From NCBI RefSeq assembly GCF_003096715.1, contig NZ_QEOL01000022.1, positions 102,758 through 166,757 on the forward strand: a stretch of DNA of 64,000 nucleotides, written 5' to 3'. Origin of the DNA: Paraburkholderia silvatlantica (GTDB taxonomy: Bacteria; Pseudomonadota; Gammaproteobacteria; Burkholderiales; Burkholderiaceae). The position numbers and the translations under genes were made by a program. Below, one piece after another: positions 7,928 through 16,686 of this stretch. How positions within the stretch are numbered: position 1 is the stretch's first letter; each line of letters begins with the position of its first letter. The notes under the pieces are model-generated. The model was not told where the DNA came from. It did not search any database and worked only from the letters and a program-made list of their open reading frames with translations.

Positions 7928-8764
7928 ATGAACAGCATCAATCACGATACAGCGCCGACCCAATTCGTCGAGGCTAACGGCATCCGCTTCGCCTACCGCC
8001 GGTTCGGCAAGCAGGGCGGCTTGCCGCTTGTCTTCAATCAGCACTACACCGGAACCTTGGACCACTGGGACCCGGCAGTAACCGATGGTTTTGCAAAGGA
8101 CCGGGAAGTGATCCTTTTCAATAATGCCGGCGTCTCCAGCTCTTCGGGCGAGACGCCGACGAGTTTCCAGGAGATGGGCGCCAATGCGATCGCCTTCATT
8201 CGCGCGCTGGGTCTGACCCAGGTCGACGTACTTGGCATTTCGATTGGTGGCTTCGTGGCGCAGGAGATCGCGCTGCAGGGCGGTGACCTTGTCCGCAAGA
8301 TCATCCTCGTCGGCACCGGGCATCGTTCGCAGGACATGTCGGAAAGCCGCTCTGCGGAAATCTTCGCCGGAAGCTATGACCCGCCCGAACATTTGTGGCT
8401 TTCTGTCCATTTTGGACCTTCCGAAGCCAGCCAGAAGGCCGGCCCTGCCTTTCTCGAGCGCAAGCTGCGTCGTCGGGATCGCGATCCGCAGGTGAGCGCG
8501 CAAACCATTGCCGCCCAGGGCGAGGCGATCGGCAAGTGGCATGTGCCGAACGATAGCGCGCTGGAGTATCTGAAATCGATCCGGCAGCCCGTGCTGGTCG
8601 TCCAGGGCAGCAATGACGTCATCATTCCGACGAGGCATTCGTTCACGCTCCAGCAGCATCTGCCGAACGCGCAGTTGATCGTCTATCCGGACTCCAATCA
8701 CGGGTCGATCTATCAGTATCCGGAGACGTTCGTCGCCAATGCGACGACCTTCCTCGACGCCTGA
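7928..8764 (+). CDS. Alpha/beta hydrolase
   Basis: A 278-residue cytosolic alpha/beta hydrolase. The nucleophile elbow GISIGG places Ser105 in the LGLTQVDVLGISIGGFVAQE segment; the acid is expected in GSNDVIIPTRHS and the base His in SNHGSIYQ. The oxyanion region is NQHYTGTLDHWDP rather than the HGxP typical of many esterases, which resembles the family found with flavin monooxygenases in ester or ring-cleavage gene sets. It is the first gene of a same-strand run with the LLM monooxygenase 56 bp downstream. The Pfam-level call is secure, the substrate is not known. Confidence 0.92.
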   Translation: MNSINHDTAPTQFVEANGIRFAYRRFGKQGGLPLVFNQHYTGTLDHWDPAVTDGFAKDREVILFNNAGVSSSSGETPTSFQEMGANAIAFIRALGLTQVDVLGISIGGFVAQEIALQGGDLVRKIILVGTGHRSQDMSESRSAEIFAGSYDPPEHLWLSVHFGPSEASQKAGPAFLERKLRRRDRDPQVSAQTIAAQGEAIGKWHVPNDSALEYLKSIRQPVLVVQGSNDVIIPTRHSFTLQQHLPNAQLIVYPDSNHGSIYQYPETFVANATTFLDA

Positions 8765-8820
8765 AACCCGCCGCTGACTCGTCAATCGGGCCAGCGGCAA
8801 CGGACGCGACGGAGCGACAG

Positions 8821-10182
8821 ATGGCTAAACATCGCCAACTCCACCTCGGTGCTTTCATGCGGCCAGCGGCCATCCACACGGGCGCGTGGCGCTATCCGGG
8901 CGCCGACCCGCATGCGAATTTCAGCCTCGAACAGATGCGTCGCTCGATCCGGCGACTGGAAGAGGCGAAGTTCGATGCCTTCTTCATGGCCGACCACCTG
9001 GCGTTGTTGAACATGCCAATCGCGGCTCTCATGAGGAGCCACACGGTGACGTCATTCGAACCTTTCACGTTGCTCTCGGCGCTGTCGGCGGTTACCGAAC
9101 GGATCGGGCTGATCGCGACAGCCTCGACAACCTTCGATGCGCCCTACCACATTGCCAAGCGGTTCGCGTCGCTGGACCACCTCAGCGGTGGCCGGGCCGG
9201 CTGGAACGTGGTGACAACGGCGAATCCCGACGCGGCCCTCAACTTCGGCTACGAATCCCAGATGGATCATGACGATCGCTACGAGCGTGCGCGCGAGTTC
9301 GTCGAGGTGGTCACCGGCCTCTGGGACAGCTTCGCCGATGATGCCTTCGTCAGGGACACCGAAAGCGGGGTCTTCGTCGATCCCGCACGAATTCATGCGA
9401 TCAGTCACAAAGGTCCATCACTGAAAGTGCAAGGTCCGCTCAACATCGCACGACCGCCGCAGGGCTGGCCCGTGATTGTTCAGGCCGGGGCGTCACCGGC
9501 AGGCCGTCAGCTCGCGGCGGAAACCGCTGAGGTCATTTTCGGCGCTCCGCCGACGATAGAGGCCGCGCGCAGCTTCAATGCCGATGTCCGTTCGCGCATG
9601 GCTGCGATCGGCCGCGCACCCGACACGCTGCGGTACCTGCCCGGCGCTTTCGTTGTCGTAGCTGACAGCATGAATGAGGCGCTCGAGCGCCGTGCCACGC
9701 TCGACAGTCTCGTCCACTATGACAGTGGCATCGGGTCTCTGAACTCGATGCTTGGATTCGACGTTTCCGACCATGATCCCGATGGACCACTGCCGGAGAT
9801 CCCGGAGACTGAAGCTGGTCGCTCGCAGCGCGAGCGCATGGTCAATCTCGCCCGGGAGAAAGGTCTGACGATCCGGGAGCTCGCGCGGGCAGCCGGCAGC
9901 TATTCGGGCTTCGCCTTCGTCGGCACCGCGACATCGATCGCCGACGAGATGCAGGAGTGGCTGGAGACTGAGGCCTCCGATGGCTTCAACGTCATGTTTC
10001 CCTGGATTCCAGGCGGCCTCGACGAGGTGATCGACAAGCTCGTTCCGGAGCTCCAGCGGCGCGGTTTGTTCAGACGCGAATATGAAGGGCGCACATTGAG
10101 GGAGCATCTCGGCCTTCCGCGGCCTTCCAACCGTTTCTTTCCGCCCGAGCACGAAGTTTTAACTCGCACTTCCAGCGTTTGA
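8821..10182 (+). CDS. LLM-class FMN-dependent monooxygenase (NtaA/SnaA/DszA type)
   Basis: A 453-residue flavin-dependent monooxygenase of the luciferase-like superfamily, at the typical NtaA/DszA length. Motifs include the N-terminal HLGAFMRPAAIHTGAWRYPG, the barrel segment TASTTFDAPYHIAKRFASLD, then GGRAGWNVVTTANPDAALNF and VIVQAGASPAGRQLAAETAE. Members oxidise small substrates (for example nitrilotriacetate, sulfones, dibenzothiophene derivatives) using FMNH2 from a separate reductase; no reductase gene is adjacent here. It lies between a hydrolase and two SDRs, which suggests a small catabolic operon. Confidence 0.94.
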   Translation: MAKHRQLHLGAFMRPAAIHTGAWRYPGADPHANFSLEQMRRSIRRLEEAKFDAFFMADHLALLNMPIAALMRSHTVTSFEPFTLLSALSAVTERIGLIATASTTFDAPYHIAKRFASLDHLSGGRAGWNVVTTANPDAALNFGYESQMDHDDRYERAREFVEVVTGLWDSFADDAFVRDTESGVFVDPARIHAISHKGPSLKVQGPLNIARPPQGWPVIVQAGASPAGRQLAAETAEVIFGAPPTIEAARSFNADVRSRMAAIGRAPDTLRYLPGAFVVVADSMNEALERRATLDSLVHYDSGIGSLNSMLGFDVSDHDPDGPLPEIPETEAGRSQRERMVNLAREKGLTIRELARAAGSYSGFAFVGTATSIADEMQEWLETEASDGFNVMFPWIPGGLDEVIDKLVPELQRRGLFRREYEGRTLREHLGLPRPSNRFFPPEHEVLTRTSSV

Positions 10183-10239
10183 AAAGCATTCGGGCGATCT
10201 ATGTGCCCGCGACTCACCCTCTACTTAATGGACAAAATC

Positions 10240-10986
10240 ATGGCAAGTACTCTTCAAGGAAAGATCGCTCTTGTGACCGGCGGCTCACGCGGTATCGGCG
10301 CCGCAACCGCCATCCAGCTCGCTGCGCAAGGGGCCACCGTAGCGCTGAGTTATTCCAGCAGCGAGGCCGCAGCCAGAAAGGTCATTGCAACGATCGAAGC
10401 GTCCGGTGGTAAGGCTATTGCCCTGAAGGCCGACCAGGCGGACGCAACAGCGGTTAAAGCATTGATTGCGGAAGTTGTCGAGCGGTTGGGCCGGATCGAC
10501 ATTCTGGTCAATAACGCCGCCGTTTTCGTGACAGGCGCGGTGGCCGAGACCACGGATACATCGGGCTTCGAGCGACAACAGAAGATCAATTACGAAGCCG
10601 TGGTAACCGCTATTCGAGAAGCCTCGCGGGTGATGGAGAGCGGCGGCAGGATCATCTCGATTTCGTCGGCTCTCGCCTGGCGATCAAGCTGGCCTGGCCT
10701 TGCTGACTACAGCGCAACGAAGCGCGCAATTGAGGGCTACAGCAAAGGTGCTGCGCGGGATCTGGGCCCGAAGGGCATTACCGTGAATGTTATCGGCACC
10801 GGTTCGACGAATACCGAGATGAATCCAGATAACAGTCCCTTTGCCGAGGCGCAGGCAGCCGCCACTGCGCTCGGACGCTTCGGTCGGCCTGAAGAGATCG
10901 CCTCCGTGGTCGCCTTCGTCGCCAGCCCCGCGGCGAGCTTCATCACCGGCGCAATCATTCCCGTTGACGGTGGCTATAGCGCGTAA
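10240..10986 (+). CDS. SDR-family oxidoreductase (FabG-like)
   Basis: Classical SDR of 248 residues: TGGSRGIG cofactor loop, NNAA in place of NNAG, catalytic serine in ISISSALAW and the YSATK catalytic pair, and the C-terminal FITGAIIPVDGGYSA. The serine/glycine-rich YSSSEAA after beta-2 favours NADP(H). Three in-frame ATGs precede (10201, 10228, 10240); homology starts at MASTLQGK, so I used 10240, although no ribosome site is clear for any. It follows the LLM monooxygenase by 57 bp on the same strand and would reduce or oxidise an intermediate of the same route. Confidence 0.92.
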   Translation: MASTLQGKIALVTGGSRGIGAATAIQLAAQGATVALSYSSSEAAARKVIATIEASGGKAIALKADQADATAVKALIAEVVERLGRIDILVNNAAVFVTGAVAETTDTSGFERQQKINYEAVVTAIREASRVMESGGRIISISSALAWRSSWPGLADYSATKRAIEGYSKGAARDLGPKGITVNVIGTGSTNTEMNPDNSPFAEAQAAATALGRFGRPEEIASVVAFVASPAASFITGAIIPVDGGYSA

Positions 10987-11074
10987 CGCAATACGAGCCA
11001 CATGACGCAATTCTTGCCGTTTCGCGGCTCGAATAACCCAGAATCTTTTTACTGGTTGCCAAAGGAGTCGGAAA

Positions 11075-11824
11075 ATGAATGAATCGCCCGTAGCACTTGT
11101 GACGGGAGCGCTTTCTGGAATTGGTCGCGCAACAGCGATTGCCTTCGCTAAAGAGAAAGCTCGGCTGGTCATCTCGGGCCGTCGGCTCGAAGAAGGCAGG
11201 AAGCTCTCTGAGCAGCTGCGTTCATCTGGTGCCGAAGTGGAATTCGTGCAGGCAGATGTGCGTTTCGAGGACCAGGTCCAAGGCTTGGTCGACCGCGTTA
11301 TTTCCCGTTTTGGTCGTCTGGATATTGCGGTGAACAGCGCCGGTTACGAGGGCGACCCCGCACCGATAGTTGAACAGAACGTCGATCAATACGCATTCGT
11401 TTTCGATACGAATGTTCTCGGCACGTGGCTGGCGCTCAAGCACGAAATCCGCGCCATGGCAGCCCAGGGCGGCGGGAGCATTGTCAATGTATCGTCGACG
11501 ATGGGTATTCGCGGCGCTCCCCGGAACGCACTTTATGTCGCCAGCAAGCATGCGGTCGAGGGTCTGACGAAATCCGCTGCGCTCGAGACAGCCGCGTTCA
11601 ATATTCGAGTCAACGCAGTAGCGCCTGGGCCCATACAGACAGAAATGCTTGACCGCATAACGGGTTCCGACTCGGGCAAGGCCGCGATGCTCGCGACCGT
11701 GCCACTTAAACGTGCGGGAACGCCTGAAGAGATTGCAGACGCAATCATTTTTGTGGCGTCGGAAAAAGCGAGTTTTATGACCGGCGAAGTTCTTCGGGTC
11801 AACGGAGGACGAACTGCTGCGTGA
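11075..11824 (+). CDS. SDR-family oxidoreductase, paralogue of the SDR at 1055-1801
   Basis: Classical SDR of 249 residues with TGALSGIG, NSAG (Ser replaces the second Asn), NVSSTMG and YVASK. It shares long identical stretches with the SDR at 1055-1801, such as GRATA, FVQADVR, FDTNVLGT and NVRVNAVAPGP-type segments, so the two are recent paralogues or were acquired from the same source. A ribosome site AAAGGAG sits seven bases before the ATG. It is the last gene of the hydrolase-monooxygenase-SDR run, 88 bp after the previous gene. Confidence 0.93.
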   Translation: MNESPVALVTGALSGIGRATAIAFAKEKARLVISGRRLEEGRKLSEQLRSSGAEVEFVQADVRFEDQVQGLVDRVISRFGRLDIAVNSAGYEGDPAPIVEQNVDQYAFVFDTNVLGTWLALKHEIRAMAAQGGGSIVNVSSTMGIRGAPRNALYVASKHAVEGLTKSAALETAAFNIRVNAVAPGPIQTEMLDRITGSDSGKAAMLATVPLKRAGTPEEIADAIIFVASEKASFMTGEVLRVNGGRTAA

Positions 11825-12281
11825 GACTTACGCACAGCCAACACATGATTGCATGACAATGCTCCCGAGTCTGCAGGTTGAAAATTCAAGATCAATTCAG
11901 GTGCAGAAGGTCGGCGCCCTGATCAGCCGCAGCTGTCAGCGCACGCTTGACGGCCCGATCTCCACGGCCACCGTCCGGCAGTGGCCGCATTCGGGCGTTG
12001 TTCTGACATTCTGATGAACCAGCCGAAGGACAGTAGTGGATGGGGTTCTGCCTTTTGCATGAGAGGCCGTGCCTGCGGCCATTGCGGCGCCCGATCATCG
12101 GGCGGAGGTAGTCCAGTTGCGGACATTCGCGAACGTCCGTTGCCGATTCGCCTATGTTATGCGGGCAAACGATTCTGGGCGTTCTGCCCTTCGTGGACTA
12201 GTCTTCATGAGGGCAGTGCTTCTTCTCCCCAAGCCGCTCCTCGATGCGGCGGCGCTGAACTCAATGGTCGGAGATCGTGCC
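11825..12281. other. Intergenic region, nothing supported
   Basis: This 457-bp stretch between the SDR and the Cache-domain gene has only short ORFs without family-like sequence on either strand. No clear repeat or terminator was seen. Confidence 0.5.
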
Positions 12282-12770
12282 ATGAGCGACAAAGCCCTCT
12301 TTACCGGCATCTTGTTACTGGCCGGATTGTTCTGCACCGCGTCGCCTACATTTTCTCAGTCGTCTCGTCCGACGTCCGAAACAGCAAAGCAAGTCGAAGC
12401 GCTGGTTGACAAAGCCGCCGCGTTAATAGACAGCAAAGGCAAGGCCGCCTTCTCCGATTTCAGAATCAAAGGTAGCGAGTGGTTCCATGGGGATACCTAT
12501 ATTTTTGTTTACGATCTGAATGCAAATGTCCTGCTGAATCCGGCCTTCCCTGCACGGGAGGGAACGAACGTCCACGGTCAGAAGGACACCAACGGCAAGC
12601 TGTTTCATGACGCCATGATCCAGACGGTTGAAACGACGGGATCGGGCTGGGTCGACTACATGTTCCTGAAGCCGGGACAGACTCGCCCATCGCATAAATG
12701 GACCTATGTGAAGGCCGTCAGGATAAACGGAGCTCCAGGTTTGGTGGGTTCGGGCTTCTATTCGGAGTAG
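12282..12770 (+). CDS. Secreted single-Cache-domain protein
   Basis: A 162-residue protein with an N-terminal signal peptide (hydrophobic core FTGILLLAGLFCTASPTF, likely cleavage near SQS). The mature part matches the stand-alone Cache_2 type sensor fold: AAALIDSKGKAAFSDFRIKG, DTYIFVYDLNANVLLNPAFP, GTNVHGQKDTNG and WVDYMFLKPGQT. Such proteins bind small organic ligands in the periplasm; here there is no attached kinase or chemoreceptor domain. I took the ATG at 12282 because the signal peptide starts there; the frame extends upstream without sense. Partner and ligand unknown. Confidence 0.88.
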   Translation: MSDKALFTGILLLAGLFCTASPTFSQSSRPTSETAKQVEALVDKAAALIDSKGKAAFSDFRIKGSEWFHGDTYIFVYDLNANVLLNPAFPAREGTNVHGQKDTNGKLFHDAMIQTVETTGSGWVDYMFLKPGQTRPSHKWTYVKAVRINGAPGLVGSGFYSE

Positions 12771-13091
12771 GTTCCGGCCGGCGTCCCGCCAGGAAAATCT
12801 TTTTGGCGAATAGAACGCTTTACAAGCTACAGCGAGGCACAAACCGTCGCGGGCACCTGGTCACTGGCCGCCGAATCGGCGGGCAAAGCCCGGCTTTTCA
12901 CGCGCGGTTCAGCGGGTGGTTCGTCGGCAGGCGGCACGAAGGTCGCCGAGGCCGGCCCCGTCCCCCGGTTCGTTGCGTCGCGGTATCGCCGAGGCGACTG
13001 GCCGACATCTGCACTGGCGCTGCGGAACGAGGCTCGCTGCAGTTTCATGGCATCATCGCTTCACCTTCACACCACAGCAGGAGCCTACTCC
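12771..13091. other. Intergenic region, nothing supported
   Basis: This 321-bp stretch between the Cache-domain and DUF1330 genes holds no convincing ORF or motif. Confidence 0.5.
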
Positions 13092-13379
13092 ATGGCGACT
13101 TACATTGTCTTCACCAAGGAAAGCACGCAGGATCAAGGTGAGCTAGACATCTACCAAAGCAAGGTGGGCGAGACCTTCAAGGATCATCCTGTCAAGATCC
13201 TCGCTGCGTACGGAGCCCAACAGGTTCTTGAGGGCGAACCACCAGAGGGCGTGGTGATCGTGGAATTTCCGTCGACTGAGGCCGCGCACGCGTGGTACGA
13301 CAGCCCGGCGTATCAGGAAGTCGCCCAGCACCGGTTCAAGGGCGCGCGTTATCGCGCCGTTCTTGTCGAAGGCATATGA
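13092..13379 (+). CDS. DUF1330 family protein
   Basis: A 95-residue dimeric alpha/beta barrel-type protein: MATYIVFTKE, then a central YGAQQVLEGE and the family hallmark VIVEFPSTEAAHAWYDSPAYQEV followed by RYRAVLVEG. Function of DUF1330 proteins is not settled. The ATG at 13092 starts the homology; the frame extends 15 codons upstream. It stands alone on the plus strand, upstream of an MDR gene remnant on the other strand. Confidence 0.92.
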   Translation: MATYIVFTKESTQDQGELDIYQSKVGETFKDHPVKILAAYGAQQVLEGEPPEGVVIVEFPSTEAAHAWYDSPAYQEVAQHRFKGARYRAVLVEGI

Positions 13380-13589
13380 CGAAAGGCTGCAACGCTCGAG
13401 CCCGTGGTTTCCATGGGCTCGAGGAGGACTGACACGTCAGGATAGCGTCTGTGTACCGTCCGCGAACATGCATCGCGCATCGCCCGGGTGCGGCGTTTCG
13501 AGGTTCTGCTCCGATCGGCCCGCCGTCGGCCAACTCCGGTCAATCGGGCGAGCCATCGCAAGGACGTTCAAGCGGCGGCTTTGCAGGGG

Positions 13590-13757
13590 TCAAGGACCTC
13601 CCGCTGGCCCATACTTGTCCAGCGGATTGACGCCTGCCGCTTCGATGCGGACGGTGGCCTCATCGGGCTGCATGTCACGCAGCGCGGTCTCGCCGATGCT
13701 GACGACATCGGGACCGCCGAAGGTGGTGAGGAGTGCTGCCTTCATGGTTTGCTTCAT
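13590..13757 (-). pseudogene. N-terminal remnant of an MDR (zinc-type alcohol dehydrogenase-like) oxidoreductase
   Basis: Read on the minus strand from the ATG at 13757 (or 13745) the frame gives a clear GroES-like N terminus, MKAALLTTFGGPDVVSIGE followed by VRIEAAGVNPLDKYGP, then stops after about 51-55 residues at 13590. Intact relatives are over 300 residues. No continuation of the protein was recognised in any frame toward 13380, so this is a deletion remnant rather than a simple frameshift. It lies just downstream of the SnoaL-like gene on the same strand. Confidence 0.75.
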
Positions 13758-13817
13758 GGCGATGCTCAGGATTCTCTCCAGGGATCCAGGGGTTCGAGAT
13801 CCGGGGAATGAGAGCGT

Positions 13818-14264
13818 TCAGGCTTGCGCCGGAAACTGGCCGAGCTGAAGGAAGAGGCCGAACCAGTCCTCCATGTGCCATGTGGTGGTCACGCGCTTGC
13901 CGTCAAGCGCGTGGAATTCGTGCAGGCGGAAGCTGACCTGCTTGCCGGTCGGCGCAATGCCGAAAAGTTCGCCCCGATGTGTGCCGGTGATTTCGGCGCG
14001 CACCGCGATCTGTCCCGGCACCTGGATCATGTCGTGAATCACGATGCGCACGTCGGGGAAGGCCTGCGCGAAGCTGCGGATGACCGGTTTGATGCCGTCC
14101 GGTCCCGGACCCTGGCCCGGGGCGAGCGGAACGTCGTCCCAATCAGGAGCGAGCACTGTGTCGACGAGATCGGGATCGTTGTCGCTGAAGGCGCGGTAAA
14201 GCGTTTCCACGGCCAGGCGCTCGATGCGCAGGCGTTCGGCGAGTTGTGGTTCGATGGCGTTCAT
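13818..14264 (-). CDS. SnoaL-like ester cyclase / NTF2-fold protein
   Basis: A 148-residue protein of the SnoaL-like polyketide cyclase (NTF2) fold: LYRAFSDNDPDLVDTVLAPDW, then PGPDGIKPVIRSFAQAFPDV, an antiparallel sheet IVIHDMIQVPGQIAVRAEITG and FRLHEFHALDGKRVTTTWHMEDW. Stand-alone members bind or isomerise small aromatic or polyketide-like molecules; many have no known function. It is divergent from a LysR gene across 113 bp, the usual arrangement for a regulator and its target, and was followed by the MDR gene now reduced to a remnant. Confidence 0.88.
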   Translation of the reverse strand: MNAIEPQLAERLRIERLAVETLYRAFSDNDPDLVDTVLAPDWDDVPLAPGQGPGPDGIKPVIRSFAQAFPDVRIVIHDMIQVPGQIAVRAEITGTHRGELFGIAPTGKQVSFRLHEFHALDGKRVTTTWHMEDWFGLFLQLGQFPAQA

Positions 14265-14346
14265 GGTTTTGCTCTCGTAGTTGTGTCGTCGCGAGGTCGT
14301 GGATGGGTGTGACGAGAGTGTGCAATCGACGGTAAAATCTGACCAA

Positions 14347-14373
14347 CAAATAACTGATATAAATGATTATTTG
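14347..14373. promoter_or_regulatory. Inverted repeat at the LysR start, candidate operator
   Basis: CAAATAA (14347-14353) and TTATTTG (14367-14373) form a perfect 7-bp inverted repeat with 13 bp between, AT-rich in a GC-rich neighbourhood, ending four bases before the LysR start codon. The position suits autorepression of the regulator and control of the divergent SnoaL-like gene. Confidence 0.5.
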
Positions 14374-14377
14374 ATTT

Positions 14378-15289
14378 ATGGATTTTCATGGGATCGATCT
14401 GAACCTGCTGGCCGCCTTCGACGCCCTGATGAGCGAGCGCAACGTTACCCGTGCGGCCACGCAGGTCGGCGTGAGTCAGCCGGCGATGAGCGCGGCATTG
14501 TCCCGGCTGCGTACCCTGCTCGGCGATCCGCTGTTTCTGCGCAGCGCGGATGGCTTGCTGCCCACGCCGCGCGCACGTGAACTGGCTGATCCCGTTTCGC
14601 AGGCACTACGGCAAATCGAAGCCGCCTTCGTGAAGAGGCCGGAGTTCGTGCCGGGCGAGGCGGTGCTCACATTCAACCTGGGATTGTCGGACTACCCCGC
14701 GTTCGTGCTGCTGCCCGCGCTGCTGGAAGCGCTCGGCGAACAGGCGCCCGGAATCGCGATCAACGTTCATGCGTTCAACGACCGCGACCATGCGGTGGAC
14801 CTGCTCGACACGGGCATGATCGACGCGGCCATCGGCGTGCCGCCCACGCACCCGGAAGGCCGCATCCTGACGCGTCCGATCCTGCGCGACGAGTTCGTGA
14901 CGATCGTCGCGAGTCGTCATCCGGCGGCGCGGCGCGGGATGAACATGAAGACTTATCTGTCGCTGCCGCATGCGCTTGTGTCGCCGGAAGGGCAACGGCA
15001 CGGGCTGGTGGATCAGGCGCTGGCGCAACAGGGCAAGCAGCGCACGCTTGCGCTGACGCTGCCGCAGATGTTCGCCGTGCCGGCGGTCGTCGCGCGCACG
15101 GGGATGACCGCGACGGTCATGAAGCGGATCGCGCTCAATTCGCCTGCGAGCCGCAAGCTCGCGTTGTTTCCGCCGCCCATGCCGCTGCCGGAGATCGTCT
15201 TTCACGTGATCTGGCATCGGCGCAGCGAAGGCCATCCAGCACAACAATGGCTGAGAGCGCTAATCGAGTCGGTGGCACAAGCGCTATGA
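14378..15289 (+). CDS. LysR-family transcriptional regulator (NodD/SyrM-like subgroup)
   Basis: A 303-residue LysR regulator. The N terminus MDFHGIDLNLLAAFDALMSE and AATQVGVSQPAMSAALSRLR with DPLFLRSADGLLPTPRA is the wording of the NodD/LinR subgroup, which tends to respond to aromatic or quinone-like effectors. The effector domain is complete (TFNLGLSDYPAFVLLPALLE, then VASRHPAARRGM). It is divergent from the SnoaL-like gene and its own start is overlapped by an inverted repeat, so it probably controls both. Confidence 0.93.
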   Translation: MDFHGIDLNLLAAFDALMSERNVTRAATQVGVSQPAMSAALSRLRTLLGDPLFLRSADGLLPTPRARELADPVSQALRQIEAAFVKRPEFVPGEAVLTFNLGLSDYPAFVLLPALLEALGEQAPGIAINVHAFNDRDHAVDLLDTGMIDAAIGVPPTHPEGRILTRPILRDEFVTIVASRHPAARRGMNMKTYLSLPHALVSPEGQRHGLVDQALAQQGKQRTLALTLPQMFAVPAVVARTGMTATVMKRIALNSPASRKLALFPPPMPLPEIVFHVIWHRRSEGHPAQQWLRALIESVAQAL

Positions 15290-16072
15290 AGCAGTGCTGC
15301 GAAAGCGGGCGAGAAGCGGTGCGTAGTGGGCCATCGCGACGGAGTATCTGGTTAATGACCTTCAGCGCGGCGTTCTCAACCTCGAGTTTGCTGACACCCT
15401 ACACTTGCCGACGGATCTCTTTGCGCAATGCGCGTCGATCGACGCATCGCCCGGTCGAGGCTCCGCCAGGATTTGAATATGTCGGGGGGTCCGCTGCGAT
15501 CCACAGACGAGACGTCCCAAAACAAGATGACCGAATGTCGGCAACGGGTCGTGCGCCGCCGATGGACGCCTGGTGAATTTGAAGACACGTATGCCGATGG
15601 CATGAGACGGCTCGCGGCCAACAAGAGACGATCGAGGCGAATTGATGAACGGCTCGACGATGAGATTGTGCCTCGAGAGATTCCTCGCACTCCGACTCCG
15701 ACTCCATCACCACACTGCCCGTTAGCGGGACCTGGCGGCATCGTTACGCGCCCTCGGGTTACGAAAGGTTACGTAGAGTAGCCTTCGTAAAAATTAGTAA
15801 GTATCCGCGCTGAGGCGCCGAACAGCTCGGCCGACGTGGCTGCTATGCTTCATTCAGTCGTCCAGTTCTGCCGTGTTTTGCCCGCGTAACCCGAAAACGG
15901 ACGTCTGAATCCCGCTTCACAGACCCGCTGGCGCGCGCACTTCGATAGCCTCGTGATCATGTGTTGCAAGTCAGGAACAATGACGGTGGCGGGCGCTTTT
16001 GTCCGAGTGCCGAAAGCTTGTCGCACTCTGGCGGTCCCTTTTCGTCGAAGCTAGTCAACGCGCGACAAACCA
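15290..16072. other. Long intergenic region, no supported gene
   Basis: This 783-bp stretch between LysR and acetyltransferase genes has overlapping short ORFs on both strands, none with recognisable family sequence. A plus-strand frame near 15333-15475 reads protein-like (WAIATEYLVNDLQRGV...) but has no start codon and I cannot assign it; it may be a gene remnant. Confidence 0.4.
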
Positions 16073-16648
16073 ATGCCCCCACTCTTTACCAAGGTCGACG
16101 TCTCTGAGGCAGCCCGGGTTCAGCTTCGCCCAATCGAGATGTCCGACGCCCAAAGGATATTCGAAATCTGGTCCGATCACGAAGTAATGCGCTTCTACGA
16201 CATAGCGCCGCTAAACAGCATCGACGATGCCCGGCTGCTTGTCTCCGCCATGATTAAAGAGCTGGCTGAAGGAATGAGTGTGCGCTGGGCAATCGTGTCG
16301 AAATGCAGCATGCGTTTCATTGGATCATGCGGGTTTAGATTCGACTCCAGGTTCTATTCAGCAAGTATTAGCTTCGAATTGGAACGTCATTCATGGCGAC
16401 AGGGATTGATGCGCGAAGCGCTAACCGCGGCGATTACGCATGCCTATGACCACTGGCATATCAACCGTATCCAGGCGGTAACGAACCTCGACAATCACGC
16501 CTCGATCGGACTTCTAAGAAGCTTGGGATTTGTGGAGGAAGGTGTAATGCGGCAATGGGGCTACTGGAAGGATGCATTTCACGACGTCCACCTTTTCTCC
16601 CGGATCAGGGCGGATCAACGGGCAATGCAGACATCACCGCCTGCGTGA
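16073..16648 (+). CDS. GNAT-family N-acetyltransferase (RimJ/RimL type)
   Basis: A 191-residue acetyl-CoA-dependent transferase of the RimJ/RimL branch: VQLRPIEMSDAQRIFEIWSD at the N terminus, MRFIGSCGFRFD and the acetyl-CoA region SFELERHSWRQGLMREALTA, then NRIQAVTNLDNHASIGLLRS and GFVEEGVMRQWGYWKDAFHD. It could acetylate a ribosomal N terminus or a small amine. Its base composition looks less GC-rich than its neighbours, and it is isolated, so recent gain is possible. The ATG at 16073 has no evident ribosome site. Confidence 0.9.
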   Translation: MPPLFTKVDVSEAARVQLRPIEMSDAQRIFEIWSDHEVMRFYDIAPLNSIDDARLLVSAMIKELAEGMSVRWAIVSKCSMRFIGSCGFRFDSRFYSASISFELERHSWRQGLMREALTAAITHAYDHWHINRIQAVTNLDNHASIGLLRSLGFVEEGVMRQWGYWKDAFHDVHLFSRIRADQRAMQTSPPA

Positions 16649-16686
16649 GGTCACACATGCTGACGCAGGCTGTTCTGGTGCGATGC

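Noticed and set aside
15333..15475. Start-less plus-strand frame with WAIATEYLVNDLQRGV
   Set aside because: Protein-like but unassignable and without a start; could be a remnant or chance.
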